DNA of 64,000 bases from Sphingomonas oleivorans (GCF_003050615.1 NZ_NWBU01000009.1:278071-342070); one strand, 5' to 3'. Counted from the stretch's first letter, positions 1 to 9,171 are shown. Program-made: numbers and translations. The notes: generated by a model from the sequence alone, not told the origin.

Positions 1-281
1 TAAAGGCCATAGATTTGGGAGGCGAGCGCCTGTGTCGACAGCGGCCCGCGCAAAGCCTCGATCAGCGCGCGGAAGGTGGCGAAGCCCGCAATATTCTCGA
101 CATGGCCGGGCAGGAGGAGCTGGCCGATCATGTAGAGGACGAGCAGCGACGTCATGCCATAGAAGGAGAAGCGCTCGAACGCCTCGGTGAAGGCGAGGTA
201 GAGCAGGCCGCGCGGCTGGCCGAAAAATGTGCCTTCCGCGTGGGGCGGGGCGATCGGCGGGGCGAGGGGTTCGGCGGTCAT
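1..281 (-). CDS. POT-family peptide MFS transporter, N-terminal part
   Basis: This is the first ~93 codons of a gene that runs off the left edge. The translation reads MTAEPLAPP, then [20 protein letters not shown] and [13 protein letters not shown]. The pattern of a Gly-rich lead-in, then [11 protein letters not shown], is the first-helix signature of proton-dependent oligopeptide transporters (POT/PTR branch of the MFS). The ExxER motif takes part in proton coupling in characterised members. The ATG at 281 is preceded by a GAGGCGGGG purine run, which supports this start. The protein is expected to be an inner-membrane di/tripeptide importer. The family call is firm; substrate and the rest of the protein cannot be judged. 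Confidence 0.85.
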   Translation of the reverse strand, partial: MTAEPLAPPIAPPHAEGTFFGQPRGLLYLAFTEAFERFSFYGMTSLLVLYMIGQLLLPGHVENIAGFATFRALIEALRGPLSTQALASQIYGL

Positions 282-408
282 CGGCCCCGCCTCCGCGAAG
301 GATCCTGATCCGTCCTGCGCTCCGCTGCTCTGCGATCGATCATCCGCTTGTCCGCCCCCCGATTGTCATGGGGGCGAGCTTATCGGCATGGCAGGGGCTT
401 GCAAGCGG

Positions 409-618
409 TCAGGCATCGACCGTGAAGCCGACCTTCAGCGTCACCTGGAAATGGGCAATCTTGCCGTCTTCGATATGGCCGCGTGTCTCGTTCACCTCGA
501 ACCATTTGAGATTGTGGACCGTCTCGCCGGCCTTGGCGATGGCGTTGCGGATCGCAGGCTCGATGCCGTCGGGCGAGCTGCCGACGATCTCGATCAGCTT
601 GTAGACATGGTTGCTCAT
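409..618 (-). CDS. Dodecin family flavin-binding protein
   Basis: A 69-residue protein starting [15 protein letters not shown]. It matches dodecin throughout: the VYK-x-IE-x-VG-S-S opening strand, the helix with AI-x-NA-x-x-A, then LKWFEV and a final [11 protein letters not shown] strand. Dodecins assemble as hollow dodecamers that bind flavins (riboflavin, FAD or FMN) and probably buffer free flavin in the cytoplasm. The Trp in LKWFEV is the residue known to stack on the isoalloxazine ring. The start at 618 is chosen because AGGAGAAGG lies just upstream; a longer reading from 639 would place that ribosome site inside the gene. It sits alone between divergent neighbours. Confidence 0.93.
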   Translation of the reverse strand: MSNHVYKLIEIVGSSPDGIEPAIRNAIAKAGETVHNLKWFEVNETRGHIEDGKIAHFQVTLKVGFTVDA

Positions 619-693
619 GACCTTCTCCTCGCTTGCCATTGCTTCGGAAAGGCCAACAGCCGAGGGTGCGAAGGGTTCAATCCGGAGTTTGCA

Positions 694-2439
694 ATGCGTT
701 TCTTCCTCTTCGCCGCAGCCCTCGCCCTATCCGCGCCTGCGACGGCTGCGCCGGGCGACGATCTGCGCGCGCTGATCGCCGATCATTGGCGCTGGCATCT
801 TGATACGCATCCCACGCTCGCTTCCTCGCTCGGCGACCGATCGGGCGACGGCAGGCTGGCGGACATCAGCCTCGCCGCGCGGGATCGCGACGCAGAGCGC
901 GCCGGGGCGTTCCTCGATCGGCTGGAGGCGATTCCGGATGCCGGGCTGAACGGGCCCGAGCGCGAGAATAAGGCGATCCTCGCGCGGCTGCTGCGCGAGC
1001 AGGTGGAGGCCAATCGCTTCGCGCAGCGCGAGATATTGCTCACCACCTATTCGGCCTGGCATCAGGAATTTGCCGGGCTGGCGAACGATCTGCCCTTCCG
1101 CACGCGGGCCGATTATCAAAGCTATCTCGACCGGCTGGCGGCCTATCCGGCCTATAATCGCGAGGCGATGCGGATCACCCAGAAGGCCGTTGCGGACGGC
1201 CTGGCCCAGCCCTGCGAGGCGATGGCGGGATATGACAGGACGATCAGCGGGCTGATCGCGGAGGATCCCAGCCAATCACGCTATTACCGGCCTTTCCAGG
1301 GCGCGCGGCCGGCGGACATGAGCGAGGCCGACTGGGCGGCGATGCGCCGGCGTGCGGCAGCGCTGATCCGCGATAGCATCTATCCCGAGAACCGCGCGCT
1401 GCTCGATTATTATCGCAAGGGCTATGCGCCCAACTGCCGCAAGACGCTGGGTGCGTCGGCGATGCCGGGCGGGGCGGGCTGGTATGCGGCCGAGGCGAAG
1501 GTGATGACGACCACCGACATGACGCCAGCGCAGATCCATGCGCTCGGCCTGTCCGAAGTGGCGCGCATCCGGGCCGAGATGGAGACGGTGGCGCGCAAGG
1601 CAGGCTATGCCGACCGTGCCGCCTTCATCGCGAAGCTGCGCACCGATCCGTCTTATTATGCGAAGACGCCCGAGGCGCTGCTCCAGGCGGCGGCGTTCGT
1701 CGCCAAGACGATCGACGGCAAGCTGCCCGCTTATTTCGGCAAGCTGCCGCGCCTGCCTTATGGCCTGCGCCCGATTCCGGCGGAGACGGCGGAAGGGACG
1801 ACGACCGCTTATTACAGCCCGGGGAGCCCGGCATCGGGCATAGCGGGCACTTATTATGTCAACACGTCGAAGCTCGATCAGCGGCCCTTGTGGGAGCTGC
1901 CCGCGCTGACCGCGCATGAGGCGGTGCCCGGCCATCATAATCAGATCGCGCTCCAGCAGGAGCTGGACCTGTCCGAATTCCGCAAGCATCAGGCCTCGTT
2001 CACGGCCTTTGTCGAGGGCTGGGCGCTCTATACCGAGCATCTCGGCATCGAGATGGGGCTATATGATACGCCCGAAAAGGATATGGGCCGGCTGTCCTAC
2101 GAAATGTGGCGCGCCTGCCGGCTGGTGGTCGATACGGGCATCCATGCCATGGGCTGGACGAAGGCGCAGGCGATCGCCTTCATGAAGGAGAATAGCGCGC
2201 TCAGCGATGCCAATATCGAGGCGGAGGTGAACCGTTATATCTCCTGGCCAGCACAGGCGCTGGCCTACAAGATCGGCGAGCTCAAGATCCGGGAACTCCG
2301 GGCGCGGGCGGAGAAGGCGCTGGGCGCGCGCTTCGACCTTCGGCGTTTCCATGACGCGGTGCTGGGCGGCGGCGCGGTGCCGCTCGACCTGCTGGAGGCG
2401 CGGATCGACGCCTGGATCGCGAGCGAGGCGAAGGGCTGA
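694..2439 (+). CDS. DUF885 family exported protein (probable metallohydrolase)
   Basis: 581 residues. A clear signal peptide ([19 protein letters not shown]) predicts export to the periplasm. The body matches the DUF885 family, typically 550-620 residues, with the hallmark HEAVPGHH at about residues 408-415, a zinc-metallopeptidase-like HExxPGHH arrangement, followed by a conserved EGWALY segment near residue 435. Family members are widespread in alphaproteobacteria as exported hydrolases or peptidases, but the substrate is not established. The start at 694 is preferred over an open frame reaching back to 229 because it yields the signal peptide. The gene ends 9 bp from the convergent response regulator. 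Confidence 0.88.
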   Translation: MRFFLFAAALALSAPATAAPGDDLRALIADHWRWHLDTHPTLASSLGDRSGDGRLADISLAARDRDAERAGAFLDRLEAIPDAGLNGPERENKAILARLLREQVEANRFAQREILLTTYSAWHQEFAGLANDLPFRTRADYQSYLDRLAAYPAYNREAMRITQKAVADGLAQPCEAMAGYDRTISGLIAEDPSQSRYYRPFQGARPADMSEADWAAMRRRAAALIRDSIYPENRALLDYYRKGYAPNCRKTLGASAMPGGAGWYAAEAKVMTTTDMTPAQIHALGLSEVARIRAEMETVARKAGYADRAAFIAKLRTDPSYYAKTPEALLQAAAFVAKTIDGKLPAYFGKLPRLPYGLRPIPAETAEGTTTAYYSPGSPASGIAGTYYVNTSKLDQRPLWELPALTAHEAVPGHHNQIALQQELDLSEFRKHQASFTAFVEGWALYTEHLGIEMGLYDTPEKDMGRLSYEMWRACRLVVDTGIHAMGWTKAQAIAFMKENSALSDANIEAEVNRYISWPAQALAYKIGELKIRELRARAEKALGARFDLRRFHDAVLGGGAVPLDLLEARIDAWIASEAKG

Positions 2440-2448
2440 GCGGAGCGC

Positions 2449-3198
2449 TCAGCGCCCCGCGATCGCGCGTGCGGCGGGCAGATAGGTGCGGCCGATGCGG
2501 AGCTTGCTGCCGTCGGTCAGCACCGCATGCCACACGCCCAGCCCGTCATGCACCAGCTTGGCGATGCGATCGCGGCGCACGATCGTCGAACGGTGCAGGC
2601 GAATGAAGCAGCCGGGATCGAGCCGCCGCTCGAGCTCGCCGATCGTCTGGTGAAGCAGGAAGCTGCGCGCGCCCACATGAAGGCGCATATAGTCGCGCTC
2701 CGCCTCGATCCGGTCGATGTCGAGCGCCGCGATGCGGATCATCTCCGAGCGATGGGGTACCCAGAATTCGTTGGTGAAGGCATTTTCCCCGGCCGTGGCG
2801 GGCGTGTCCGCAGCGGGCCCGCGCAGATGCTCGGCGACGCGGGCGACGGCGCGGGACAGGCGATCGGGCGCGACCGGCTTCAGCACATAATCCACCGCCG
2901 CCACGTCGAACGCCTCCACCGCGAACCGATCGAAGGCGGTGCAGAAGATGATCGCCGGGCGGCGCGACCGGCTTTCCAGCGCGCGGGCGACGCCCATGCC
3001 GTCCAGCCCCGGCATGGCGATGTCGAGCAGCAGCAGATCGGGCTCGAGCGCGTCGATCAGGCGCAGCGCCGCCTCCCCATCGGATGCGGTGCCGACCAGA
3101 TCGATCGCGGGCTCGCGCGCGCAGAGTATTTGGAGTCGTTCGATGGCGAGCGGCTCGTCATCGACGACGAGCGTGCGCAGCGGCCGATCAGCAGCCAC
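2449..3198 (-). CDS. LytTR-type response regulator
   Basis: 249 residues. The N-terminal receiver domain begins RPLRTLVVDDEPLAIERL and contains the phospho-acceptor segment LLLLDIAMPGLDG. The C-terminal half has a LytTR DNA-binding fold: the RIEAERDYMRLHVG region, FLLHQTIGELERRL, then FIRLHRSTIVRRDRI. It is therefore a transcription factor of the AlgR/LytR type. A GTG at 3198 is the most likely start because it gives a normal receiver N-terminus and overlaps the upstream kinase gene by 11 bp; longer readings add an Arg/Ser-rich tail typical of an antisense frame. Target genes cannot be told from the sequence. Confidence 0.9.
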   Translation of the reverse strand: MAADRPLRTLVVDDEPLAIERLQILCAREPAIDLVGTASDGEAALRLIDALEPDLLLLDIAMPGLDGMGVARALESRSRRPAIIFCTAFDRFAVEAFDVAAVDYVLKPVAPDRLSRAVARVAEHLRGPAADTPATAGENAFTNEFWVPHRSEMIRIAALDIDRIEAERDYMRLHVGARSFLLHQTIGELERRLDPGCFIRLHRSTIVRRDRIAKLVHDGLGVWHAVLTDGSKLRIGRTYLPAARAIAGR

Positions 3199-4348
3199 GA
3201 TGCACCAAAGGCATGCCGAGCGTGACCGCGAAGCCCCCCTGCGGCAGCGGGCCCCAGCGACAGAAGGCGGCGTCGCCGAAGCGCGCGAACAGCCGGTCGC
3301 GGACATTGGCGAGGCCGACGCCGGTGCCGATCACGCGTTCCGCCTCGTCGGTGGGCAGCGGATCGGCATCATCCTCCACGCTGATCAGCAGGCCATGCGA
3401 ATCCCGCCGCGCATGGATGCGGAGCGTGACCGCGCGCCGCGAGCAGGAAACGCCATGCTTGATCGCATTTTCGACGAGCGGCTGGAGGATCAGCCCGGGC
3501 ACGCAGACGTCGCGCAGATCGTCGGGAATCGCGATGTCGACGATCAGTCGCCCGGGGAAACGCACCATCTCTATATCCAGATAGAGATTCTGGAGACGGA
3601 TCTCCTCGGCGAGAGGGACATCCTCGGTCGGCTCGGCGGTGAGGCTGGTGCGGAAGAAGGTGGCGAGATTCATGATCATCCGCTCGGCCTCGTCGCGATT
3701 GCCCTTAAGCACCAGCGAGGAGAGCGAGTTGAGCGTGTTGAACAGGAAATGCGGGCTCACCTGATAACGCAGCGCGCGCAGCTCGGCCGATTGGGCGGCG
3801 GTGCGGAAGGCGGCGGCGCGCCGCTCCGCCTCGCGTACGGCGGCGGCATAGCTCAGCGCCAGGAACAGCGCCGACCAGGCGATCATGAAGAAATAGCCGT
3901 TCATGCTGTGATCGGCGACCATCTTCATCGGCCCCAGCTCCTTCTCCGCTGCATCGCCGCCGACCGAGATGGTGACCGTCCTGTCCTCTTCCTGCTTGCG
4001 CACGATCACCCTGGGCATGGTGCGCGATATATAGCCGTCGAACGCATACCAGGTGATCGTCGCATAGCCGATCGCCGCCGGCAGCGAGGCGATGGCGGCG
4101 ATCGCGACCGCATGGCGCAGCGACAGCGTTGCGATCCGGCGGAGCGCGAGATAGAGCAGGAAGGTTATGCCGATGCTGCCGGCCGAGACGATCAGCCGGC
4201 GCCCGAGCAGCTCGACCTGATCCTCGAAGCCGATCACGAGCGAGCGGAGCGTGGCGATGACGAAATAGAAGAGCCAGAACCCGACAATCGAAATCAGCGC
4301 GGTGCGCAGGCCGATCACCGCCCCGCCCGCTGGCGCATGTTCATTCAT
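3188..4348 (-). CDS. LytS/YehU-type sensor histidine kinase
   Basis: 386 residues. The first ~170 residues hold four to five hydrophobic segments forming a membrane sensor region with a short periplasmic loop around residues 105-145. A His_kinase (PF06580) domain follows, with the phospho-accepting histidine in SPHFLFNTLNSLSSL (His200). The ATPase part shows LILQPLVENAIKHGV (N box) and GTGVGLANVRDRL (G box). It lies directly upstream of, and overlaps, the LytTR response regulator, so the two form a cognate pair in one operon. The start at 4348 gives MNEHAPAGG. The stimulus is not evident. Confidence 0.92.
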   Translation of the reverse strand: MNEHAPAGGAVIGLRTALISIVGFWLFYFVIATLRSLVIGFEDQVELLGRRLIVSAGSIGITFLLYLALRRIATLSLRHAVAIAAIASLPAAIGYATITWYAFDGYISRTMPRVIVRKQEEDRTVTISVGGDAAEKELGPMKMVADHSMNGYFFMIAWSALFLALSYAAAVREAERRAAAFRTAAQSAELRALRYQVSPHFLFNTLNSLSSLVLKGNRDEAERMIMNLATFFRTSLTAEPTEDVPLAEEIRLQNLYLDIEMVRFPGRLIVDIAIPDDLRDVCVPGLILQPLVENAIKHGVSCSRRAVTLRIHARRDSHGLLISVEDDADPLPTDEAERVIGTGVGLANVRDRLFARFGDAAFCRWGPLPQGGFAVTLGMPLVHRGC

Positions 4349-4504
4349 GTCGCTGCTATAGCGCGGTCCCGGCGGATATGCCCATCCATCAGCTTGTTCC
4401 CGGTCGAAGCCGTGCTGTCGTTCATCGAAAGTTCAGCCTCGGGGCCGGGCGGAACGGTGGGGAGAACGATGCGTTGGCCCTGAATAGCTGACAGGAGGCT
4501 GACC

Positions 4505-4780
4505 ATGATTGACGAGAAGCTGGTTCAGCACGCGGAACAACATGCGCATCGCGAGCATTCCGAACCGCCCGCGATCCGCCCCGCCCATGATGCGGACGAT
4601 GACATGCGGCTGAAGCGCGATCCGAGCAATGAGGATGCGAAGCTGGACGTCGGGCTGGACGAGACCTTTCCGACTTCCGACGCGCCGGCCAACACCCAGC
4701 CGGGCCGGGGCGGGGACCCCGCCCCTTCCTCGGGCTATGACGAAGAGGCGGAGAAGGAGCGCCGGGCCGACAGGAAATAG
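4505..4780 (+). CDS. Small hydrophilic conserved protein with DETFPTSD motif
   Basis: 91 residues, with no hydrophobic segment and very rich in Asp, Glu, His and Arg. A strong ribosome site (CAGGAGG) lies 7 bases before the ATG, and an intrinsic terminator follows, so it is a single-gene transcript. The central LDETFPTSDAPA resembles the short D-E-S/T-F-P-x-S-D-P/A-P motif found in many small uncharacterised proteobacterial proteins. No function is known to me. The charged, disordered-looking composition would fit a stress-related or nucleic-acid-associated protein, but that is only a guess. Confidence 0.7.
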   Translation: MIDEKLVQHAEQHAHREHSEPPAIRPAHDADDDMRLKRDPSNEDAKLDVGLDETFPTSDAPANTQPGRGGDPAPSSGYDEEAEKERRADRK

Positions 4781-4818
4781 GTCGCCTGCTCGAAAGGCGA
4801 TTCACCATTATAGCTGTG

Positions 4819-4852
4819 GAGGCCGTCCGCTGTGTCCGGGCGGCCTCTTTTG
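4819..4852 (+). terminator. Intrinsic terminator after the 91-aa gene
   Basis: An 11-bp stem, GAGGCCGTCCG (4819-4829) with CGGGCGGCCTC (4837-4847), has one G-U pair and a 7-base loop. It is followed by TTTTGTT. Confidence 0.85.
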
Positions 4853-5004
4853 TTAACGAATTACAACCCAAGCGTTAAAGTCGTGTTGCATTGCAGCACG
4901 AAACATGCTCCGATCCGGTTATCGCGAACGCCGAACGGTTCAGGCGCCCGAAATCCAGAGAGGTGCATCATCGGCGTCGGCAGCCAGTAGCGGGGTGAGT
5001 ATCG

Positions 5005-5565
5005 ATGGGCACCAGGATGAGACCGGCGGACGGCACGATGACATTGGCGGAGATGAAGGAGTTCGCCACCTTCTCCGCTGCAACGCAACGTTATATCCGA
5101 AGGTCTCTCGACGTCGGGTTGCATCGCGAGGATGCGATGAAGCGCTGGTCTCGCGATCTGATCGAGGCGGCGAGCATCCGGGCGCAGTCGCGCATCTATC
5201 TGCGGCTCGATCATATTCGCGAAAATGTTCCCGACGACAGTGGCCTGGATGCGGTGGAGCCTTTCTTCGCGCCGCTGGTGACGATCTCCGCCTTCGATCT
5301 GGGGCAGGACCGACTCGCCAGCTTCGGCGCCTATCGCTTCCTCTACGAACGGCTGATCGGCGCCAATGTGCGGCCCTGGCTGCCGGGCGCCTTCTGCGCG
5401 GCGGCGGCGCTGCCGCATCTCCATCCCGAAAAGCGCCGTACGCTGCTCCAGTCGATCAGCGAGGCCGCAGCGACCGCGCCGGGCTGGTCCAATCGCGAAC
5501 CCTGCTTCTACCCGGAATGGGTGGACAAGGTGGAAGAGAAGAAGCTGCCCAATCTACCCAATTGA
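5005..5565 (+). CDS. Hypothetical protein, function unknown
   Basis: 186 residues, soluble, mostly helical in appearance, with no signal peptide or membrane segment. Recognisable features are limited: an Arg/Lys-rich amphipathic N-terminal half (residues 10-75), a central VEPFFAPLVTISAFDLG stretch and a C-terminal PCFYPEWVDKVEEKKLP. The ATG at 5005 follows GGGGTGAG by 5 bases and an in-frame stop lies just upstream; ATGs at 5017 and 5038 are alternatives. Base and codon composition match the neighbours, and a hairpin terminator follows, which supports a real gene. I do not recognise the family. Confidence 0.6.
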   Translation: MGTRMRPADGTMTLAEMKEFATFSAATQRYIRRSLDVGLHREDAMKRWSRDLIEAASIRAQSRIYLRLDHIRENVPDDSGLDAVEPFFAPLVTISAFDLGQDRLASFGAYRFLYERLIGANVRPWLPGAFCAAAALPHLHPEKRRTLLQSISEAAATAPGWSNREPCFYPEWVDKVEEKKLPNLPN

Positions 5566-5571
5566 GGCCAC

Positions 5572-5599
5572 GCCCCTTCCTTGCCGGCGGGGAAGGGGC
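5572..5599. terminator. Hairpin between convergent genes
   Basis: GCCCCTTCC (5572-5580) pairs perfectly with GGAAGGGGC (5591-5599), with a 10-base GC-rich loop. It sits exactly between the stop codons of two convergent genes, so it probably terminates both, although no T-run is present. Confidence 0.5.
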
Positions 5600-6324
5600 T
5601 ATCGGCAGGTGCGCCAGCCGGCGATGCCGCGTTTCGCCTCGTCCAGGTGAAGATGATCGGCATGGGCCGCATTGTAATCGGGTGACAGCGTCGTCGAGAA
5701 GAGCTTGCACGCCCCGTCGCGGACCTCGCGCAGGAAGGCCGCTTCCTCGGGCGCCCCGTCCCAGCCTTTCAGGATGGTGACATGGTGGCCGTCGTCCAGC
5801 CGGAAGCCTGTAATGTCGATCGCATTGGCCCGGCTGTGCTCGCTCCAATTGCCATTTTCGCGTCCATAGATGCGGCGGCAATTATAGCTTCCGAGATGCT
5901 CGATTCGCGTTACCGTCCGGCCCAGATGGCGAAGTGCGGCGGGCTGGACGACATTCCATTCCCACATTGCGAGCGCCGCAGCGACGGCGCAGGAGGTGCC
6001 GGGAGGGCGCGGCGCATAGGCGATTCGCCGCGATCCGCCAGCCGTGAAGCGCACCGCATCGGAATGGCCGCAATGCGCGCCCTCGGCCCGTGGCGTGAGC
6101 GTCATGTAGCGCACGCCCGCTCGATCGAGCAGCGCCCGGCACAGCGGCGCATTCTCGGTCAGTGTGGCTACCTTGCGCCCGGTGAACAGGCCGATGGGGG
6201 CGCCCAGATCGAGCCGCGTCCAGGGCAGGTCCTGTGGGCTGCGGCGGCCGATCGCGAACAAAATAAAGCCTGCCGCAAGCAAGGCGGCGATGAAAATTAT
6301 CCTCACTACGGGCACGAAACGCAT
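5599..6324 (-). CDS. Extensin-like C-terminal domain protein, membrane anchored
   Basis: 241 residues. An N-terminal hydrophobic stretch (residues 7-26) works as a signal anchor. The rest matches the Extensin-like_C family (PF06904): a Cys-rich N part with APLCRALLDRAGV, then GSYNCRRIYGRENG, SEHSRANAIDITGF and, near the C-terminus, HADHLHLDEA. The spaced His/Asp residues (SEHxxxxAxD... HxDHxH) resemble the metal site of D-Ala-D-Ala peptidases of the LAS/M15 type, so it may act on peptidoglycan in the periplasm; this is inference. The family is common in alphaproteobacteria despite its plant-derived name. Confidence 0.85.
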   Translation of the reverse strand: MRFVPVVRIIFIAALLAAGFILFAIGRRSPQDLPWTRLDLGAPIGLFTGRKVATLTENAPLCRALLDRAGVRYMTLTPRAEGAHCGHSDAVRFTAGGSRRIAYAPRPPGTSCAVAAALAMWEWNVVQPAALRHLGRTVTRIEHLGSYNCRRIYGRENGNWSEHSRANAIDITGFRLDDGHHVTILKGWDGAPEEAAFLREVRDGACKLFSTTLSPDYNAAHADHLHLDEAKRGIAGWRTCR

Positions 6325-6379
6325 CGCCTTTGACTACGTTCGGGGGCATTAAGCGTTGCAGCAATTTCCGGAGAGCTTG

Positions 6380-7219
6380 ATGGCCGCCACTCGTCTTATC
6401 ACAAAGCGCGTCGAGAAGCCCTGGGGCCGGACCGATCTGTGGCCGGGATTTGACGATGTCGCGCCCGGCGGCGCGCCGGTGGGCGAAATCTGGTTCGAGC
6501 TGCCCGGCGGCGGCGATCCCGAACTGCTCGTCAAATATCTCTTCACCAGCGAGAAATTATCGATCCAGGTGCATCCGGACGACAAGGCGGCGCAGGCGCG
6601 CGGCTATCCGCGCGGCAAGGACGAGGCCTGGGTGGTGCTCGCCGCCGAGCCCCATGCCTCGATCGCGATCGGCACGCTGGAGGTGATGAGCAAGGAGGAA
6701 CTCAGGGCCTCCGCGCTCGACGGCACGCTCGAGGAGAAGATGGACTGGAAAGCGGTGAAGGCCGGTGACAGCTTCTATTCCGCCGCCGGCACCGTCCATG
6801 CGATCGGGCCCGGGCTGACGCTGGTCGAGGTGCAGCAGAATGTGGACCTGACCTATCGGCTCTATGATTATGGCCGGCCGCGCGAGTTGCATCTGGAGGA
6901 GGGCGTCGCGGTGAGCGAGCCCGTTCCCTATGTCGCGCCCTATATTCCGCATGAGGTGGAGCCGGACCGCCTCATCCTGGCGGACGGGCCGGCCTTCGTG
7001 CTGGAACGCTGGGCGCGCATGGGCGGGGGGACGCTCCGGAGCGACGGCCGGCCGATCTGGCTGGTGCCGCTGGCGGGCGGCGGCGAGATTGATGGCCAGC
7101 CCTTCGAGGCGGGGGGCGTGTGGCTGGTGGAGGATGAGGCCCGGCTGGGGCTGGACGAGGGCAGCGACCTGCTGGTCGCCTATCCGGGCAAGGGCGTGAT
7201 CCCCGATCTCTGGTCCTGA
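6380..7219 (+). CDS. Class I mannose-6-phosphate isomerase-like protein
   Basis: 279 residues. It shows the short-form class I phosphomannose isomerase pattern: KPWGRTDLWPGF near the N-terminus, LSIQVHPDDKAAQARG (Gln and His metal ligands), GKDEAWVVL (Glu ligand) and GTVHAIGPG (second His), followed by a compact cupin barrel. The expected reaction is interconversion of mannose-6-phosphate and fructose-6-phosphate, feeding GDP-mannose for surface polysaccharide together with a phosphomannomutase such as the gene at 44061. The ATG at 6380 follows GGAGAGC; a TTG at 6356 is less likely. Short homologues may accept other sugars, so the exact substrate is open. Confidence 0.87.
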   Translation: MAATRLITKRVEKPWGRTDLWPGFDDVAPGGAPVGEIWFELPGGGDPELLVKYLFTSEKLSIQVHPDDKAAQARGYPRGKDEAWVVLAAEPHASIAIGTLEVMSKEELRASALDGTLEEKMDWKAVKAGDSFYSAAGTVHAIGPGLTLVEVQQNVDLTYRLYDYGRPRELHLEEGVAVSEPVPYVAPYIPHEVEPDRLILADGPAFVLERWARMGGGTLRSDGRPIWLVPLAGGGEIDGQPFEAGGVWLVEDEARLGLDEGSDLLVAYPGKGVIPDLWS

Positions 7220-7240
7220 TCCGTTGGCGGTCGGCGCAGC

Positions 7241-7888
7241 TCAGGCCGGCCGCGCGCGGACATTGTAGCCGGCGGCGAACAGGCGCACCGAGTCGCGGAT
7301 TGCCGCCTCGTACAGTGCGGGATCGGGATCGTGGCGCTCGCCCACGAAGGCGCGCATCTGATGGCCGTAGAGCAGCAGGCCCAGGAATAGATTCGCGGCG
7401 AGGCGAGCATCGGAAATATCGGCGAGCCCCGCCTCGGCCCAGCCGGCGAACAGCCTCGCCAGCCGCTCCACCAGCGGCACGTGCAGCGTTTCGAACAGGC
7501 GCTGGGCGAAATCCGGGCTACGCAGGCTTTCGGCCATCACCACGCGCATCATGCCGACCTTGCCGGGATGCATGCACTCCTCATGGATCGCCTGGGCGAT
7601 GGCGGCGAGCGTTGCCGGCGGATCCTCGCCCTGCGCGATGATCGCATCGATCCGCTCGGTGCCGGTCGAATGATGCTCCAGCGCGACCGCGGCGAGCAGG
7701 CCCTGCTTGTTCTCGAACAGATCATAGAGCGTCGAGAGCGACCCACCGGACCGGCGGACGACGTCGGACACGTTCACCGCATCGAAGCCGCGTTCCAGGA
7801 ACAATTTGCGCGCTGCTTCGATCATCGCGCGGCGGCGCTGCTCCCTCCGGTCGGTCTTCCCGTCCTCAACATCCAATGCCGTCTCCAC
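7241..7888 (-). CDS. TetR-family repressor divergent to RND pump
   Basis: About 215 residues. The N-terminal helix-turn-helix reads RRRAMIEAARKLFLERGFD, then VSDVVRRSGGSLSTLYDLFE; the C-terminal ligand domain is helical, as in AcrR/TtgR-like regulators. A GTG at 7888 is preferred as start: GGGGAG lies 4 bases upstream, and the alternative ATG at 7930 lies inside the operator palindrome and probably at or before the transcription start. The gene is divergent from the efflux operon at 7990, the usual layout for a local repressor whose inducer is a pump substrate. Confidence 0.88.
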   Translation of the reverse strand: METALDVEDGKTDRREQRRRAMIEAARKLFLERGFDAVNVSDVVRRSGGSLSTLYDLFENKQGLLAAVALEHHSTGTERIDAIIAQGEDPPATLAAIAQAIHEECMHPGKVGMMRVVMAESLRSPDFAQRLFETLHVPLVERLARLFAGWAEAGLADISDARLAANLFLGLLLYGHQMRAFVGERHDPDPALYEAAIRDSVRLFAAGYNVRARPA

Positions 7889-7917
7889 TCGGCTCCCCAG
7901 ATCCTGTTTGACGCGTA

Positions 7918-7935
7918 GTGTAGCGTACATTACAC
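7918..7935. promoter_or_regulatory. Near-perfect 18-bp operator for the TetR regulator
   Basis: The sequence GTGTAGCGTACATTACAC has half-sites GTGTA and TACAC around a central GTAC; only two base pairs break symmetry. It lies in the tetR/RND intergenic region. A plausible pump promoter overlaps it (TTGACG at 7908-7913, 17-bp spacer, TACACA at 7931-7936), so a bound repressor would block the pump promoter and probably tetR itself. Confidence 0.7.
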
Positions 7936-7989
7936 ATTCATGCGCGACAAGGGCGGGGCCCCCGTAGAATGCAGGGAGTAGGGATCGGG

Positions 7990-9159
7990 ATGCTGGCTTC
8001 GATGAGAGGGATTGTGGCACGCCTGTCCGCAACGGTGACGGGATGCAGCCTGATCGCGCTTGCAGGTTGCGACCAGCCGCCGCCGCCTGCGCCGCCGCCG
8101 CCGCCCGTCGAAGTGGTCACGCTCAGCGCCCGGCCCGTGGCCAACATCATCGAGCTTCCCGGCCGCGTCCAGGCGGTGCGCACGGCGGAAGTCCGCGCAC
8201 GCGTGGATGGGATCGTCGAACGGCGGCTCTATGCGGAGGGCACGGACGTGCGCGCCGGCCAGCCGCTATTCCGCATCGATCCGCGCGAGATGCAGGCAGC
8301 CTATGCCTCCGCCGTGGCCGCGCTCAACCGCGCCCGGGCGGCGGCGACCAATGCCGGCCAGGTGGTCGGCCGCTATCGCCCGCTGGTGCGCGAGCAGGCG
8401 ATCAGCGGACAGGAATATGATGCGGCCGTGGCGCAGCAGCGCGGCGGGCAGGCGGATGTCGCGGAAGCTGGCGCGGCGGTCGATCGTGCGCGGCTGAACC
8501 TTGCCTATGCCAGCGTCACCGCGCCGATTTCGGGCCGGGTCGGGCGCGCCGAAGTGACCGAGGGCGCGCTCGTCAGCGCCTCGGGCGCGACGCTGATGAC
8601 GCGGATCGAGCAGCTCGATCCCATTTATGTGAACTTCTCCCAGTCCAGCAGCGAGCTGCTCAGGCTGCGCCGCGACATCGCCGCCGGCCGGGTGGTGTCG
8701 CCGGCGCTCAATCGCGTCCAGGTGCGGCTGATCCTGGAGGACGGGACGGAATATGGCCCGGTCGGCCATCTCAACTTCCTCGACATGTCGGTGGACGAGA
8801 ATACCGGCACGGTGTCGCTGCGCGCCCAGTTCCCCAATCCGCAGCGCTATCTGCTGCCCGGCCAGTTCGTGCGCGCCCGGATCGAGGGCGGGACGACCCA
8901 GGGTGGCCTGCTCGTGCCGCAGCGCGCGGTGCAGGTAAGCCCGAAGGGCGCGTCGGTGATGGTGGTCGGCCGCGACGATGTGGCGATGGCGCGACCGATC
9001 GAGGTGGGCGACCTGCAGGGCGACAATTGGGTGGTGCGCTCCGGCCTGAAGGCAGGCGAGCGAGTGATCGTCAACGGATTGCAGAAGGTGCGGCCGGGCG
9101 GGAAGGTGACGGTCCTGCCCGCGCGCGGCGGTCCGCAGCCGGCCTCGGCAGCGCGCTGA
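7990..9159 (+). CDS. RND efflux periplasmic adaptor (AcrA/MexA type), lipoprotein
   Basis: 389 residues. The lipoprotein signal ends in LIALAGC, anchoring the protein to the inner membrane facing the periplasm. A Pro-rich linker follows, then lipoyl/barrel-sandwich halves (RVDGIVERRLYAEG and APISGRVGRAEVTEG), an alpha-hairpin rich in Ala/Arg between them, and beta-barrel and membrane-proximal segments (TGTVSLRAQFPNP, LLPGQFVRARIEG). It bridges the RND pump at 9172 and the outer membrane channel at 12335. The ATG at 7990 is chosen because it directly precedes the lipoprotein signal; 7969 is possible. It is the first gene of the operon and probably repressed by the divergent TetR protein. Confidence 0.93.
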   Translation: MLASMRGIVARLSATVTGCSLIALAGCDQPPPPAPPPPPVEVVTLSARPVANIIELPGRVQAVRTAEVRARVDGIVERRLYAEGTDVRAGQPLFRIDPREMQAAYASAVAALNRARAAATNAGQVVGRYRPLVREQAISGQEYDAAVAQQRGGQADVAEAGAAVDRARLNLAYASVTAPISGRVGRAEVTEGALVSASGATLMTRIEQLDPIYVNFSQSSSELLRLRRDIAAGRVVSPALNRVQVRLILEDGTEYGPVGHLNFLDMSVDENTGTVSLRAQFPNPQRYLLPGQFVRARIEGGTTQGGLLVPQRAVQVSPKGASVMVVGRDDVAMARPIEVGDLQGDNWVVRSGLKAGERVIVNGLQKVRPGGKVTVLPARGGPQPASAAR

Positions 9160-9171
9160 GGAGGCGGGCCC

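Noticed and set aside
229..693. N-terminal extension of the DUF885 protein
   Set aside because: The upstream frame covers the dodecin gene on the other strand and places the signal peptide inside the protein; the ATG at 694 is the natural start.
3084..4483. Long plus-strand frames opposite the two-component system
   Set aside because: They are complementary to a kinase and regulator with intact motifs.
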